Of a stretch of 64,000 nt of DNA, positions 47,674 to 60,184 are shown in pieces; position 1 is the stretch's first letter, and the number at the start of each line of letters is the position of its first letter. The notes under the pieces were generated by a model. That model was given only the letters and a program-made list of their open reading frames with translations, was not told the DNA's origin and made no database searches. The stretch is from Malania oleifera (Eukaryota > Streptophyta > Magnoliopsida > Santalales > Ximeniaceae), in assembly GCF_029873635.1 (NCBI RefSeq), contig NC_080420.1, forward strand, positions 51,041,457 through 51,105,456, read 5' to 3'. Made by a program: the position numbers and the translations under genes.

Positions 47674-47796
47674 CCCTTTCTCTCTCTCCTTCTCTCTCTA
47701 TTTAGCCATTGATGGATAACTACAGTAGGAAGGAGAGAAGAAGACAAGGTCAAAAAAAAGTGTAGCAACTGGAGCAGAGCACCCAAAGAAGAACAA

Positions 47797-47798
<2 letters not shown>

Positions 47799-47874
<76 letters not shown>
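47799..47874 (+). repeat. (CT)n microsatellite
   Basis: TC run of about 76 bp with two interruptions. It lies upstream of the GT92 fragment (minus strand), where a CT-rich 5' leader of the captured gene could have been. Confidence 0.9.
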
Positions 47875-47878
<4 letters not shown>

Positions 47879-48825
47879 CCTCTCTCTCACTCTCTTTTTC
47901 TCTCACGCAGGAAGGCCTGTGGGCAACTCTATAAACGTCGTCACTGGTGAGCTCCCCAATAGTGACCCAATTCTCAAAACAATTCTCCCTATCTCTTTTA
48001 CTCAACCGGAAAGAGAAATAGCTAGAAGGAACAGAATCAATTACATAATAAAGGAAAACACCAAGTACCTGAACCAAAACGTAATGCTCTGTGATTTGCA
48101 GGGGCAGCTGGGTCGGAGTTTGGTTCAAGTCTAGTCACTAGTTCTGAAGGTTGTTCACCAAAAAGAGAGGGTGGTGGCCGAAGGTATAGGTGGAGACGAT
48201 GCAGCTACTCTTCCCTGAGATGGGAGTGAGCTATTGGTGCAAGTTGCTGCTATGAACAGAGATTAGAGCTAGACGTGCTGCTAGCCAGTGTTGTTGCTAC
48301 GGTGAAACCAAGAGGGTGGAGTTTGACTACTCAGTTGTGTACCATGGAGGCCTGTGAGGCTTCGGCGAGATGGAGATGTGAGGATGGAGGAAGAGAGAAT
48401 CCCAGTATGGAGAGGGATAAAGAGCTGTGAGAAAGATGGGATGCCCAGAAGGTGGTCGCGACAGAGTGACGAGAGTGTGAGAGAAAAGAGATGTGCGGAA
48501 AAAGCTCTCCTACGTGATTTCCTCCCCTAGAAGATGAGTGAACAATGGCCTTTAGAGGGGTTGGGTGGTGCAATTTGGCACGAAAATGCCCGCGAGAAAG
48601 CAGGGAAATCCTAACAGAAAATATTCCCTCCCCCTGCTGCACATGGTTCCATTAGGAGATAATTATTTTTCCCACAGGGCACATTACTTTCCTTTATATT
48701 TTTGTTTTTGGATTTCTTGCATATTTGTTGGCCAAATTTTGTTTTCCAAAAGAAAAGTCGTTTAAAAATTAAAACTTGATCTCGACAATTAAGAGGACCC
48801 GAACTTAACTACTTTTAAGACAATA

Positions 48826-49300
48826 TGGGACTCAATTAAAATTCAATGGGACTTGATTAAAATAGCGGGACTCAATTAAAAATACCGAGACTCAATTAAA
48901 AATACCAGGACTCGATTTTTAATACCGGGACTCAATTTAAAATACCATGACTTAATTAAAAAAATATCGGGACTTGATTAAAAATACTAGGACTCGATTT
49001 TAAATACCAGAAGTCAATTTAAAACATTGGGACTCAACTTAAAATACCGAGACTCAATTTAAAACACCGGGACTCAATTTAAAATACCAGGACTTGGTTA
49101 AAAAAATATCAAGACTCAATTTAAAATACCGAGACTCAATTTAAAACACCAGGACTCAATTAAGAATATCAAGACTCAATTTAAAACACTGGGACTGAAT
49201 TTAAAACATTGAGACTCGATTAAGAACATCGGGACTCAATTTAAAACACTGGAACTCAATTTAAGATACTGAGACTCTGTTTAAAATACAGGGACTCAAT
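48826..49300 (+). repeat. ~20-bp minisatellite, about two dozen diverged copies
   Basis: Tandem units of the form AATACCGGGACTCAATTTAA, repeated with variation (ACCAGG, ACTGGG, ATCAAG and so on). Period is 20-22 bp, without unique spacers. It lies near the right end of the Tat-like LTR. Confidence 0.9.
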
Positions 49301-49393
49301 AAGGGTCCTCCAATTTTTGGGATTCGAAGTCAACTTTTATTACACCGGGTCTCCTCAGGATAGCCTGGTTAAAATTGGGGTGTCGATAGTAAT

Positions 49394-49762
49394 AATTTCT
49401 TAATTAAGCATTCTACATCATCTTAGTCATGTAGGCAATAAAGCGCAGGAATTCTTGAGACTGAATAGGATAATTACTAAAATTTGCCCCATTTTTGTGT
49501 AATGAGTGGGTTGAGTATTAGAAGCTTCTAATTGGGTGCTTGCCTTTCTCTAAGACACAGCCTTGCACAATCAAATCTCCCTAGCAAAGTCACCAAAATT
49601 GGAGGGAGGAGAGCTTTGTTTCACATAAGTAAACATTCTAGAGAGGGCCTAAAAAGAAGAGCCAGATGATTCCAAAGAAGCTCGAGCATGAATTGTAGCA
49701 AGTGAAGCTATTCTGATGGCTAAAGGGATTTCCTAAACTAATGGGAACCAAAGTGAGGAGGT

Positions 49763-49830
<68 letters not shown>

Positions 49831-51047
49831 TTAGTTTCATAAGTGTAAAAAATATTACCTTTGAAGAATAATAATTGGGGGTATTTAAAGGGGACAAGCA
49901 AAATGTTGTAAGGTGTCATCCTCCAATAATAGATTAATATGCCATGTCTTTCTTAATGAAAAGGTTGGATTTTTTAGTAAATGTGATCATGACACATGAT
50001 TAGGATGAGAGGAAACAAAACAGAATACTTGTCATGAATAACACATGGATTCTTGAGTAATTTAAGAAAATGCTAAAGGATAGGGCCCTTTAGTGAATCC
50101 TAACTCAAGCCCACCATGCCAAGACTCTTTAGAACATCACAAGATCATAAATTAGTAGATGCCCTCGCCATGTGTCTTTAGGGCCAATCCTAGTACGCAC
50201 CGCCAAAATTGACCTCCTGCAAGAATGCAAACATAATTAACACTTAATTTAGTTATTATGCACAAGCAAGTTTAATGTTGATTAACTCAACAATCTATGG
50301 GAATGAGGGGTAATTTTATGCACTTGCAAAGGGTTTCTTGGACAAATTCGAGTTGCAAATGCGCTTACAGTAGAATAAAAAGAAAATAGTAGTCTTAACT
50401 AGATAAAAATGGGTGCAAATAATTATATTGTAACTTTATTAGTGGAAATTCTCAAGTTAATTATTATGAAATGGATGTATGTCAAATAAGTGACCAAACT
50501 GATATAAATTGTGTTTGTTACTTTCTTCCTTCTTTCTCTTTAAATTTTATTATTACTGTTTTGTTCTACACATTATTTTAATTAAGAGATGCATGAACTA
50601 AGGGTACCTTTCGAAAACCTACCCAATAATCCTTTATTTTGCTTGTAACAAATATAAGGTATAAAGAATTAACTCAAACTTAGTCTCCTTTAGGCCATTA
50701 TTATTAAAAAAATATTAAACACACCTACAATGTACAATTTATTATAGAAAAAGCCCTTCAAGGTCATTTTATTCACACAATGTTTCAACTTTCCAATGAT
50801 TATGATGCTTATGACATTTTACGGTAACATTTGCTCAAGTTCGAAAAGTAATATGACAGTACAATCCCTAAGAACAAATGATTTTCACAAAATATGGAAT
50901 CTCATTTCCATACTCATCGAAGGGAATCTTAAGTGCATGGCAATCCAATTCCATAAGCATCTATTTTGGGACTAATTTGTCCTTATTGTTTTGGTCAATA
51001 ATAGAACATCCCTTATAATAATATTAGAAACCAATAAAAGAGAAAGT
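49394..51047. other. Unassigned AT-rich DNA
   Basis: Host DNA continuing from the left of the Tat-like LTR. No coding region could be supported. It contains a GA microsatellite (49764-49828); the minus-strand ORF across that run is low complexity. Confidence 0.4.
49764..49828 (+). repeat. (GA)n microsatellite
   Basis: A pure AG/GA run of about 65 bp. Confidence 0.95.
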
Positions 51048-52075
51048 AATATTGTAATGACCCAAAAATTACACCATTTTATTTTATATATAAATTACTC
51101 TAATACCCCTGTAATACCTGCTATAACATCTTAGGCCCTAGATGGGCACTGAGGTATCCCTGTATACAAATTGACACACCTATGCAGCGGAAAACATAAA
51201 GTCATATACCCATATTTACAATACCAGAATTCAGTGTTTCCAAACCATACATACATATTTACACAGCACCCCAATATCATCTACTCAAAAATACTATCCC
51301 CTGAATACACTTATCCTACAAATAGGGTAGTACAAAAGATCTCTCTATCTGCGAGCCTGATCTGTTCGCCAAGTTGGATCATTTGAAAAATGTTAAATCA
51401 TTGGGATGAGACAATGCTCAATAAGAGGAAATATGCTATTACTAGTGTGTGGCAACTAAGTTTCATAAATACTATACTAACAATATCTAAAACTGTAAAA
51501 GCTGGTAAATCAATATACAGTATAACTTGCATCTATCAGAGTTTAAAGTATAATTGTAATATCTGAGTTTTCTACTTTTTCATACTTCTCGTATCATACT
51601 ATATCTGCTGATATTCTGTAAATCTATATACATATACATAATTGAGATGTTTACCCTGAAAAATTGTATGTCATAATTTAACCCCTCATGATAAGGTTGT
51701 GCGGCCCGTAGGTGGGACTTAATCCTGGTTGGCCTACCAGGTAAGTTAACTGTAACTCTACCAATCATTAACCCGACCAAACTGCAACCTCTCTTAAGCA
51801 CGAAACTAGTAACTACCTCGTCAAATCGGCCACCTCAACCCAGTCTTCTGGGGAGTCTACAATCCCTTCAAGCACGGTTGACAAAAACCATCCACACACT
51901 ATCTAAGATGTGTGGTTGCACTCTGATATATACTAGCAACAATATCATGCTCTACTAACTGAACATAACTTGATTTATCAGGGTCCGATACTGTATATAC
52001 TATTTCTATAGATATATACTGTTTTCATCATGATTCCAAAATAACCATAACACTATAAATCTGATATGAAAATAC

Positions 52076-52143
52076 TGTAATATCTGACTAAAATAATTGT
52101 AATATCTGACTAAAATAACTATAATATCTGACTGAATAATCTA
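52076..52143 (+). repeat. Three ~24-bp tandem units in LTR G
   Basis: Three successive units with core TAATATCTGACTAAAATAA, the last one diverged. Confidence 0.8.
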
Positions 52144-53365
52144 AAATTTCCAAGTGTTATGATTTTGGAAATCATGACATTCTATAAATACTGTAAAATA
52201 TTTGTTTGTATAATATTTGTAAAATATATGTCTGGTAAATATCTATCTGTAAGATATATTTGTCTATATATGCATTGAAATTCATAATTCTGTAAAATCT
52301 AGTAAAACATCTTTCTATGCAAAAACACTATAAATCATGATATTCTAAAAAAGTATATAAACTTTGTACTAAACAAATATCTACTCAGACCACACAATTA
52401 ATAAAACTCATGTTCTAGAATCTGTAAAACTATATAATTTATACCATGTACCTTAATAAACAAATACTATAATTTATTGATAATATTTCTGAATTTGCTA
52501 GCATAACATATTTCCTTTACCTAACTAACTGGATGGCTTGCCTCCAATTCCACTCTCACGCCCTCGGCGTACTATTCTCAAAATCCTGAAATTATATATA
52601 TACACCAATTCCTCAGTAAATCACTGAATTCCCTAGAAGATCATCTCGCTCACGTTTCCTAAACCTGCATACCTGTAATTTTCTAAACTATAATTTACCT
52701 AGGCTCTTGTAAAATATCTACTGGGGTCCTCAACCCATACCTGTAGGGTCCCAAAAACACCCCAATCCTGAAAACATAACACCCTAATTTTACTCCAAAA
52801 AACACCAGTATACTCTCATATAATACAAAATATGAACTCAAATAAGTCTTCTAATACTGAAAATAACTAAATAATTTACTTACCAAAATTTTGGGATATT
52901 GCCCAAGTTGCCCAAATCGACAATCTGTTCTGAAAGACTTGTAGACAATGTTGACCTTATAGGTCACGCCCAGTTTTGATTATGACAAATACTCATTGTA
53001 TCTAATGGGTGTTTGAAGTTATGTGCAGGAACTCAAATTGGCAAATCATAATGCACAAAGAGAAAGTGAAGTTGAAAACCTAATTTCTATTTGTATTGTA
53101 TTTCATATTTATTCAAAGGTTTGTAATAGTAATTAGGGTCTTTGGCTTGTAATAATCACACACTTCACATGCATGTTTTAATATGTAAGCTCACAATGCT
53201 CAAAATGAAAATGACCTTAGAATGATCTTAGGGTCGGTACCTTTTCAGTGTCTTTAATTGGACATAAATGACTCTAGGACACACACCATTATACCTATGT
53301 TGCTAGGCACTTGAATAGGGTTTGTGTGATTCAAAACAGGACTGAAATGCACACTTGGTGCACTT

Positions 53366-53752
53366 TCGATCGACCGACTTTGCAATTCATTCTGCCCTGG
53401 TCGACCGAAACAGGCCTAGGTCAACAGTTGACCAAAGTCCTGGTCGACTGAACCAAAGTAATTCAAATCCCTCAGTCGACCGAAACCCCCTGAGGTCAAC
53501 AAATTGACCATCTAGTCAACCGAGCCAAATTTGTATACCAGCCACCTAGTCGACCAAGGGTCCTTGCGAGAAATCCCAACTGCCTGGTTGACCAAACCAG
53601 TCAGTTCAGAATGGCCTGGTCGACCGAACCTCGGAGATATGGGAAATCGCCCACTTTCGGTCGACCGAGCCTTTAGTTCAAAAATGTCCTGGTCGACCAA
53701 ACCATATGAACTTCGGTTGACCAAAACTGTTCTGGTCAACCGAACCTCTCGG
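53366..53752 (+). repeat. GGTCGACC palindrome array
   Basis: More than a dozen sites of the form (T/C)GGTCGACC(G/A)A(A/G) spaced about 20-40 bp apart, at least four of them perfect GGTCGACC and the others decayed mostly by C-to-T or G-to-A changes. Spacers often contain AGTTCA or TTCAAAATG. Equivalent arrays: 42670-43310, 61682-61950 and, on the other strand, 20250-20650 and 24010-24400. Confidence 0.9.
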
Positions 53753-53845
53753 GTTGCTCTGATTTTTACCGCGGTTAAATATTTTTTAAATAGGGTTAAA
53801 ATATCTGAAATGTTATTAAACTTTCCTGATAATTCCTAATAGGTC

Positions 53846-53880
53846 CCCAACGGTCATAATTCATGGTGTGTCTATATATA
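53846..53880 (+). promoter_or_regulatory. MSA box and TATA of the 52.9-55.0 kb LTR
   Basis: CCCAACGGTCA (53846-53856) is a full match to the MSA consensus YCYAACGGYYA; TATATATA is at 53873-53880. Confidence 0.6.
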
Positions 53881-56290
53881 CCCCTTCATTTGGGAAAATT
53901 AATAACTTAATTAGCAAACAAAAATCCAAAATTTTCTCTCAAGCAAAATACATCCTACTACTCATACTCTTTCAAAAAACCACTCAAACTTACCTCCTTC
54001 ATTTCTCTATATCATCTGTAAGTGTATTAAGTGATAGTATTTAGAGGTTTGCTCTCTCATTTGTTGAGTGTTTGAATCGATTTTTTACAAGAGCATAACC
54101 TAAGTATTCTTAGGAGGCTTTGCTAATAAGCCTACCCTAAGAAGACTTGTGTTGAACTTCGAAGTGTTGCATTCTCGTTGCAATATCTTAGGAAGTTTGT
54201 ATTTGTTTTTGGCTTGCAAAAATACTTTCAAACTTACTCAAATATCTTATGGAATCTGTATTGATATTTTTGTGAAAAGATATTTGTATTTGTTACATTA
54301 ATCTTTGTGGCAATGTTTATTCAAGTCTATATCATTTGCTGAATACAAAGATTGCATAGCTTTTGCAAACGTGATTGAGACATCCTATTAATTAACATAC
54401 TTGAAACTCACTTAATATTTTGTGTGAACACGTTTGATTGAATATTTTGAGATACACGGATTGTTACTGACACTCTCGTGTACTCACTACACTGATAGAA
54501 AATATATTTGAGAGTTAAACTATTTAGACCACACTGAGCTTACATATTAAATCATTGTGGTGTATGTGATTGAACGCATTTGGGTACAAATCTGTTTTAC
54601 GTGAAAGCACTTTTATATTGTATCATTTAATTGTAATATCTGAGTAATTCCAGGCGTGGCCTGAAGCGGTGGTAATCCAGTTCGGTAAGGATTGTTGTAA
54701 AGGTTGATGTCAGCCCTGTGCTAATTGACCTGGTTTGTATAGGTGCCGCTCCACCCGGTTAAGTGAGCAAGTTATAGTGGTAATCATTGTGCTTGTTAGT
54801 CAAGGCAGGGACATAGGCAATTGGCCGAACCTCGATAATATTTATGTGTGTCACTTTTACTTTATTGCTTTATGGTGCATATGGTTTTGATTAAAATTGC
54901 TTTACTTAATTTCTGGCATATTTACTTTACTTGCACTAGATTGTCCTTAAGGTTGTGAACATACTAGTGTTAGGTGATTGACCTAGAGTTTAAATTTAAA
55001 AATACCAATTCACCACCCCTCTTGGGATCACGGTAAAGCTAACAGACAATCTCCCCAGGATCAATATGGCGGCTTCTAATCGTTGAAACGAGGAAAAATG
55101 GGACGAGAATCGTAGAGAGAAAAAGAGATAACCGAGTTAGAGAGAGAAAAAAAGAGAGAAAATAAGTTTCTCTCACTGAAACCCGAATTTGGCTATATAT
55201 AGAGTGCTCTCCACGTGGACTCGTCGACGAGACCAAGAAGAAGGTTCGTCAATAAACATATGACTCTCGTCGATGAAATTCAAGTCCTGAAATCAGCCCC
55301 TCGGTAAATTCTCATCGATGAGACACGCATCCATGTCGACGAGACCCTGCTGAGTCCCCCTTAAAATTTCCTTTTCTTCCTCCTTTCTTTATTATTTAAT
55401 TTCTATAATTAGTCGAGTTACTACAAATATTGTAACATAAATTATAGAACAATACAATATTACTATAATACATACATAGAGTGCATTTTAATCATTACAT
55501 ATTACTATAATACATACAATAGTAAAGTATTATAATATTAAAGACATAAAGTAATACTATACTTTTTATAATAATGTAATATTATTATCCTCAAACATTG
55601 CAACAACAGTTGTTTCTATCATCATCCAATATTATAGTACTCTAATAACAACAAAAATAATATAATAATATAATATAAAAATAAATATCTTTATATGTTC
55701 TAAAATTCAACTATTCTTTTCTTTATAAGTCGGGGACTCCAGCCACTATCACGCCACATTGGACACTATGGTGTAGCACCAAACCCGACGAGGTGAAATG
55801 TTGTTATCCGCCTATTGACGCACCCCTAATAATTCACCTTGAGATCACCAAAGTCACAAATTCGTCATTCACTTATTCTTCATACATCATTTATTATATA
55901 CCCAAATTGAGGATATTTTGATAATCCTTTTAAGATATTTGACAATATTCTCAAATAAAATCAACGCGCAACATGCATGCACCTTATGTATTTTTTTTTA
56001 ATTTTAAGAAATATTTAAATGAAAACTAAATGACATAAAAAGTAAAAAGCAGGAGGGGATGAGGTCAGCAAGTGGTTGGCCATTGGGGGGGCGGTGTGCA
56101 TGTTTTTAAGGTTTCTTCCTAGGCGTGCTCATGGCATTTGGAAAAGGGGCATGTGGGGGCCGCTGAAACCCTAATTTCCAATTACATTATTCATGGAGGG
56201 AGAAAAATGGGTTATGGACACCCATATCAAACCCGGAGTTAAATCAAACAATGGAGGCAGCACATCCCACATGGAGCTGACTCATCATGC

Positions 56291-56352
56291 AAGAAGATGA
56301 TGATGATGATGATGAGAGAAACATTGTCATGATGATGAGAGAAACATTGTCC
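56291..56352 (+). repeat. GAT repeat with 23-bp direct duplication
   Basis: The block ATGATGATGAGAGAAACATT plus GTC occurs twice in a row, preceded by extra GAT units. Confidence 0.85.
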
Positions 56353-56632
56353 ACGGCCGGCTTGCCCAACGCTTATCCTCCGTGACCAGGAATGATATCG
56401 GCGTGTTACTTTTTGTGAGAGGCTGTTTAATGAACGCCCGTTGGCTTTTACAAAACACAAAAGGTCATTGAAAGGTGATGGCCACCCAACGAAACGCCAG
56501 CAGCGTGAAATTATAAAGAAGGAAAAAAAAAAAAATTAAAAGAGGCTTCACTCTTTCGGCACCCCCTCCGTGTAGATGGTGTCATGACCTCTCACCAAAC
56601 CAATGCCAGGCCATAGACGCCAACCCCCCGCC

Positions 56633-56666
56633 CCCTACGCCCTACGCCCTACGCCCTACGCCCTAC
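56633..56666 (+). repeat. (CCCTACG)~5 heptamer repeat
   Basis: Four full CCCTACG units and a partial fifth. This is one or two substitutions from the plant telomere heptamer CCCTAAA, but short and isolated. Confidence 0.9.
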
Positions 56667-58962
56667 CTGCGTGTCTTCCATTGGGCATCCCATATTTTCT
56701 ATTTCGTACGGTTGGCAGGTCTTTTCCATATTGTAAACTTGAGACAAATAAAGAAAAAGGCTTTGTTCTCACGTGTATTTCATAGATGGTCTATAAAATG
56801 TGTATTCAATAAGAGTAATTTTAAGTTGTATTTAGTCTTATTAGGGTTCATAGATTGTAATATAAGAGGAGAAAAATTTTGTCCCATGTGGGTGTGTAAA
56901 ATATTTTTCATCTCATTAGTTAAAATCGAAATTTGGAGGGAGCCATACAATATATGTATATATATATATATATTTGGTAGTTTGGCAATTAGGACCTTTA
57001 TTTAGAATTAATTTTTTTGATTCTATGTACATTTATGTTTATAAATAAGGGTCTTAATAGCAGGTTATCAATCCAAATTCATCCCTCTTATATTTTTCTA
57101 TAGTCAAGTACTATGTTTCCAAAAATAGTTTTGTAAATATATCTGCAAATTTGTTACCGGCAGATTTTTGGTGGTTTTGTTGTATTTTGGAGGTGAGTAC
57201 ACTGTTTTTTCCTGTAGAAAACTCAATTGAGTTTTTTGGGGGGGATGGGGGGGTAAATATCACCTTAAGGACAGTGATCATTTACGCCTCAAAACCAAAG
57301 AAGTTATTTATGAATTTGTTCTCCTAGTACCTTATAGCTATGACATTTGGAGCATGAATTTGGATCTTGATTTGGATTCGCATGGATGTGTACAAAATTC
57401 ATTTTAATTTTATATATAATTTAGCAAAATTCAAACAAATTCAAATATAAAATCTCAAATTCATGCTCTCAAACATGGAGCTAACATTTTGAACTTGTGT
57501 TTGAGAGTATGAGTTAAACTCCAAGCCCACAAACAAAGGATAAGATTATTTACTTTGTATATAAATAATTACCGATTTCTTTTATTGTTTTTTTCATATT
57601 TAAGTCAGTGGTGCAGGTTACACAATTCAAGGGTTAAAAATCATAAGAAATATGCTCATGTTCAATAAAATAATAAATTAAAAATATTTTTTGAATTATT
57701 TTGAGTAGAAGGTATATGTTTGAGGTTACGGACCTTTTGAAAATCTCCCACAAAACACAAGTCTTACTATAAAAGATTAATTCAAGAGCCCTTAAACTTA
57801 AAAACTCAAAATCAAAAGCACAAAAAAAATGACCAAATATTCAACAACTTTTATATCCAAAACCATATTTCATGGTAGTCCTTTTATTACAACTTGCATA
57901 ATGATAATAATATCCTATACACACATTAATTTAAATTTTAATGCCAATTGTGTCCTTAAATAGGTAGAATGGTCACTTTGGCTTGCAATTCTCTTCTCAA
58001 TATGTTATACATCAGCTCTTCATCTCTCCAATTAATATTCTAATTTTCTAAATTCCCGAGTTCAATCTCTGCAATTCACAATTCTCAATTTCCCTATTCA
58101 AAGCTTCCTCCTTGATTTTAAAAGTTCCAATTCATGGGAATATCTATTGACGATACGCACTCAATTTCATGCAAATTCTCTTTATGGATTTTTAGAAATG
58201 TAAAACTTTTGAGTTGTGCGTCATAATAAGGATGAAGATGTCAATCCCAACATTTATAGAGAGAAGATTCTTCTTGTTGTAAATGTTGATTCCAAATGAT
58301 TCTTTCATTTTTTTTTTTTTTTTTCGAACTCTAATTTATCATTTTGATTTGTTCTCTAATTCTTGTGTTTAATAACAATAGATAATTCTATTTTGGTGAT
58401 TGGGATTTTGTATAGGACTAAAATTGTTCAAACTAAAATCAATTGATGAGTGAAGCTTAGCTTAGAGATGAGGACAAAAAAGCAAAGGTATTTAGTGTTT
58501 TTTTTCTTGTTTCTATTCTTCTTCTTTTTTTTTTTTTTTGGATCTATGTCAAATTGTAAAATACTTGTAAAGAATCTTTATTGCAAATTTTTTTTTGTTT
58601 GTACTTGTAACATTTGTTTATGATATGATCAACTTAGTTGAACTAAGTAGGAACATATTCGCCCCAAATATTTTAGGATGCAAGAAAATTTTAAAAATTA
58701 AGAAATGCTTCTATATTAGTGTTGAAATTTAACACTAATAAAAGTTAACACTTGTAAAAGTTATCCCATATTGAAAACAAAAAGGATAAGATTTGCATAT
58801 TATAAGCTTATGGGCTATGCACTTCAGTGGTGGGATAGAATGCAATATTATCAAAGGTGGCAAGGTAAAACTCAAACCTTTATTTGATTTGGAATAAAAA
58901 GTTTATTACTATCATAGTTCTTCCCAAACTCTTACGACAATGTTTTTTTTTTTAAAAACAAT

Positions 58963-59262
58963 TAGTTTTTTTTTTTTTTTTTTAAAGAAGGGCGGTACCT
59001 CCATTTATTTATTAATAACCCCTCACTTTTGGCAGAGGAATACCGTGGTTACAAGACAATCAATGAGAAATAACAAAAGACAAACGTTAAAAATCTCCCA
59101 AAGAACAACACCAACATCCAGCCAAAATTGGGTTACAAGTCCAAACAAAACGAAACAAATCAGGACCTACAAAACAAACCTCAAATGTGGAAGTGGAAAT
59201 AGACGCATTATGCTAGCCAACGTCAAAGGTGTTAGGATAGAAATAGAATCGTATAATTCATA
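58963..59262 (-). mobile_element. 5'-truncated LINE 3' end
   Basis: On the minus strand, about 280 bp of GT/T-rich 3' untranslated sequence ends in an A-rich tail (poly-T at 58965-58983 on the plus strand). It includes TTGTAACCACGGTATTCCTC, then TGCCAAAAGTGAGGGG and AATAAATAAATGGAGG, the usual look of plant L1-type LINE tails. No ORF2 is left. Target duplications were not found, so the left and right edges are approximate. A SINE is possible. Confidence 0.5.
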
Positions 59263-60184
59263 GAAATAGTAGAAGAAGGCAGAAAGATAGAGAGGTGAAA
59301 GCACTTAAATTAGAAGATGATGGGAAAATGATACAAGAGGGAATAAGATAGAAGGAGATAAATAGATAAAAAGAAAAGAGGAAAAAAGATATTAGGGCTT
59401 GCTTTAGCACTAGGCTATTGCATTTTAGTGTTGAATTGATTGGGAGATATCTTATAAGATAGTTATACCCCGATTTATACTCATTTAAGTCAAACCTTCG
59501 TCAACTTTAAGGTTACAAATGATAAATTCTAACCATAAATCTTAATAATTAATTCAATTCGTCAAATTACATACAAAAATACAATAATAAATTGGTAACA
59601 TTTTATAACATTAAAGGTCCAATTATATGGTTGACATGTTTGCCCAGTGTTTGGTCACCTCGTTGTTTGATGATTGGGCAACCCTCACCTGATGACTGAG
59701 CAACCTTCATGAAATGACTAGGCAACCATCATCAATTTACTGGCCTCTATTGCCTAAGTGGTTACCTGATATTTTGGGGTCGCCTAGTTGACAAGTAATT
59801 CTCCTCGTCCAAATAATTTTTCTTTGTAACTCTTCGAGTGATTCCCTAACTGGGTGATTATCACCATTCTACGAGGAGTGCACAAAGATGATATAAACAA
59901 ATGAGATCATCTTCCATCGCAAGAAAAGGAAGAGTTCTTATTTTGGACAATATGATCTTATAATCTTAGAATGGCCAATCAGGGATAAAACAGATATTAT
60001 TGTTGTGATGAGTTGCACATATGATCACAAAAAATGGAGGAAATTGCAAGTGAACTTGATTTCTCAAAATATCAATTAAAAATGAAACAAAAATTATTAT
60101 TGTTATAAAATATATCTATGATCACATAAATGAGGAAATTGCAAGTGACCCTGAATGCATGGTTGTCATGGAAACATGAAAATG
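59263..60184. other. Unassigned AT-rich DNA
   Basis: No coding region, RNA gene or clear repeat seen. A purine-rich patch lies at 59265-59395, and a stretch with repeated GACTGGGCAACC-like phrases lies near 59640-59770. Confidence 0.3.

Larger units (their letters stand above)
45284..49388 (+). mobile_element. Tat/Ogre-like solo LTR (4.1 kb) carrying a captured gene fragment
   Basis: It starts TGTGGCGACGTCC and ends GGGGTGTCGATA (final CA mutated to TA), with GTAAT at 45279-45283 and 49389-49393. The first 260 bp (GTTACGCGAGGGGAAGGTAA, then AGCACCC) resemble the start of plant Tat/Ogre-type gypsy LTRs. Inside are a decayed GT92 gene (minus strand), TG and CT microsatellites and a minisatellite. 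No internal retrotransposon region is visible. Alternatively the middle could be a separate insertion into the LTR; no boundaries for that were found. Confidence 0.55.
52949..55044 (+). mobile_element. Solo LTR (A-family) inside LTR G
   Basis: 2096 bp, TGTTGACCTTATAGG...AAAGCTAACA, with GACAA at 52944-52948 and 55045-55049. It is the clearest copy of the family. It has a GGTCGACC array (53366-53752), an MSA box and TATA (53846-53880), a leader region and the U5 block (about 54650-54840). Confidence 0.92.
51053..55425 (-). mobile_element. Solo LTR G, minus strand, split by an A-family LTR
   Basis: The plus strand begins TGTAATGACCC and ends GAGTTACTACA, with AATAT at 51048-51052 and 55426-55430. 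The net length without the insertion is about 2.27 kb. Orientation is minus because a TATA box (CTATATATAG, 55192-55201) is followed leftward by a pyrimidine-rich leader. Upstream are a CCACGTGG palindrome (55211-55218) and TCGTCGACGA-type palindromes (55219-55345). Another G copy begins at 63842. The superfamily is not determined. Confidence 0.75.
55431..58962. other. Unassigned AT-rich DNA
   Basis: About 3.5 kb without a gene I can support. It contains an AT-rich block (55430-55700), a 23-bp direct duplication with GAT repeats (56291-56352), a CCCTACG heptamer repeat (56633-56666), a TA run (56955-56972) and several poly-T tracts. ORFs at 56239-57005 have no recognisable domain and partly overlap the simple repeats. 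Confidence 0.4.

Noticed and set aside
47045..47719. Plus-strand ORF of 224 codons
   Set aside because: It is the antisense shadow of the GT92 fragment; only the minus strand gives recognisable domain landmarks.
47832..48128. Minus-strand ORF of 98 codons upstream of the GT92 fragment
   Set aside because: Its end is a CT-microsatellite translation and it has no GT92 similarity; more likely leader or promoter sequence of the captured gene.
48826..49300. Regularly repeated units, CRISPR-like at first sight
   Set aside because: Units are contiguous with no unique spacers, diverged, and in plant retrotransposon DNA; it is a minisatellite.
53512..53839. ORFs on both strands through the palindrome array
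   Set aside because: Arrays of GGTCGACC contain no stops in several frames, so they give spurious ORFs with repeated VDQ/STE-type phrases; the same holds at 20261-20650, 23961-24239 and 42740-43236.
56603..57005. Two overlapping ORFs with an Ala/Pro repeat
   Set aside because: The repeat derives from the CCCTACG heptamer, and no domain is recognisable.
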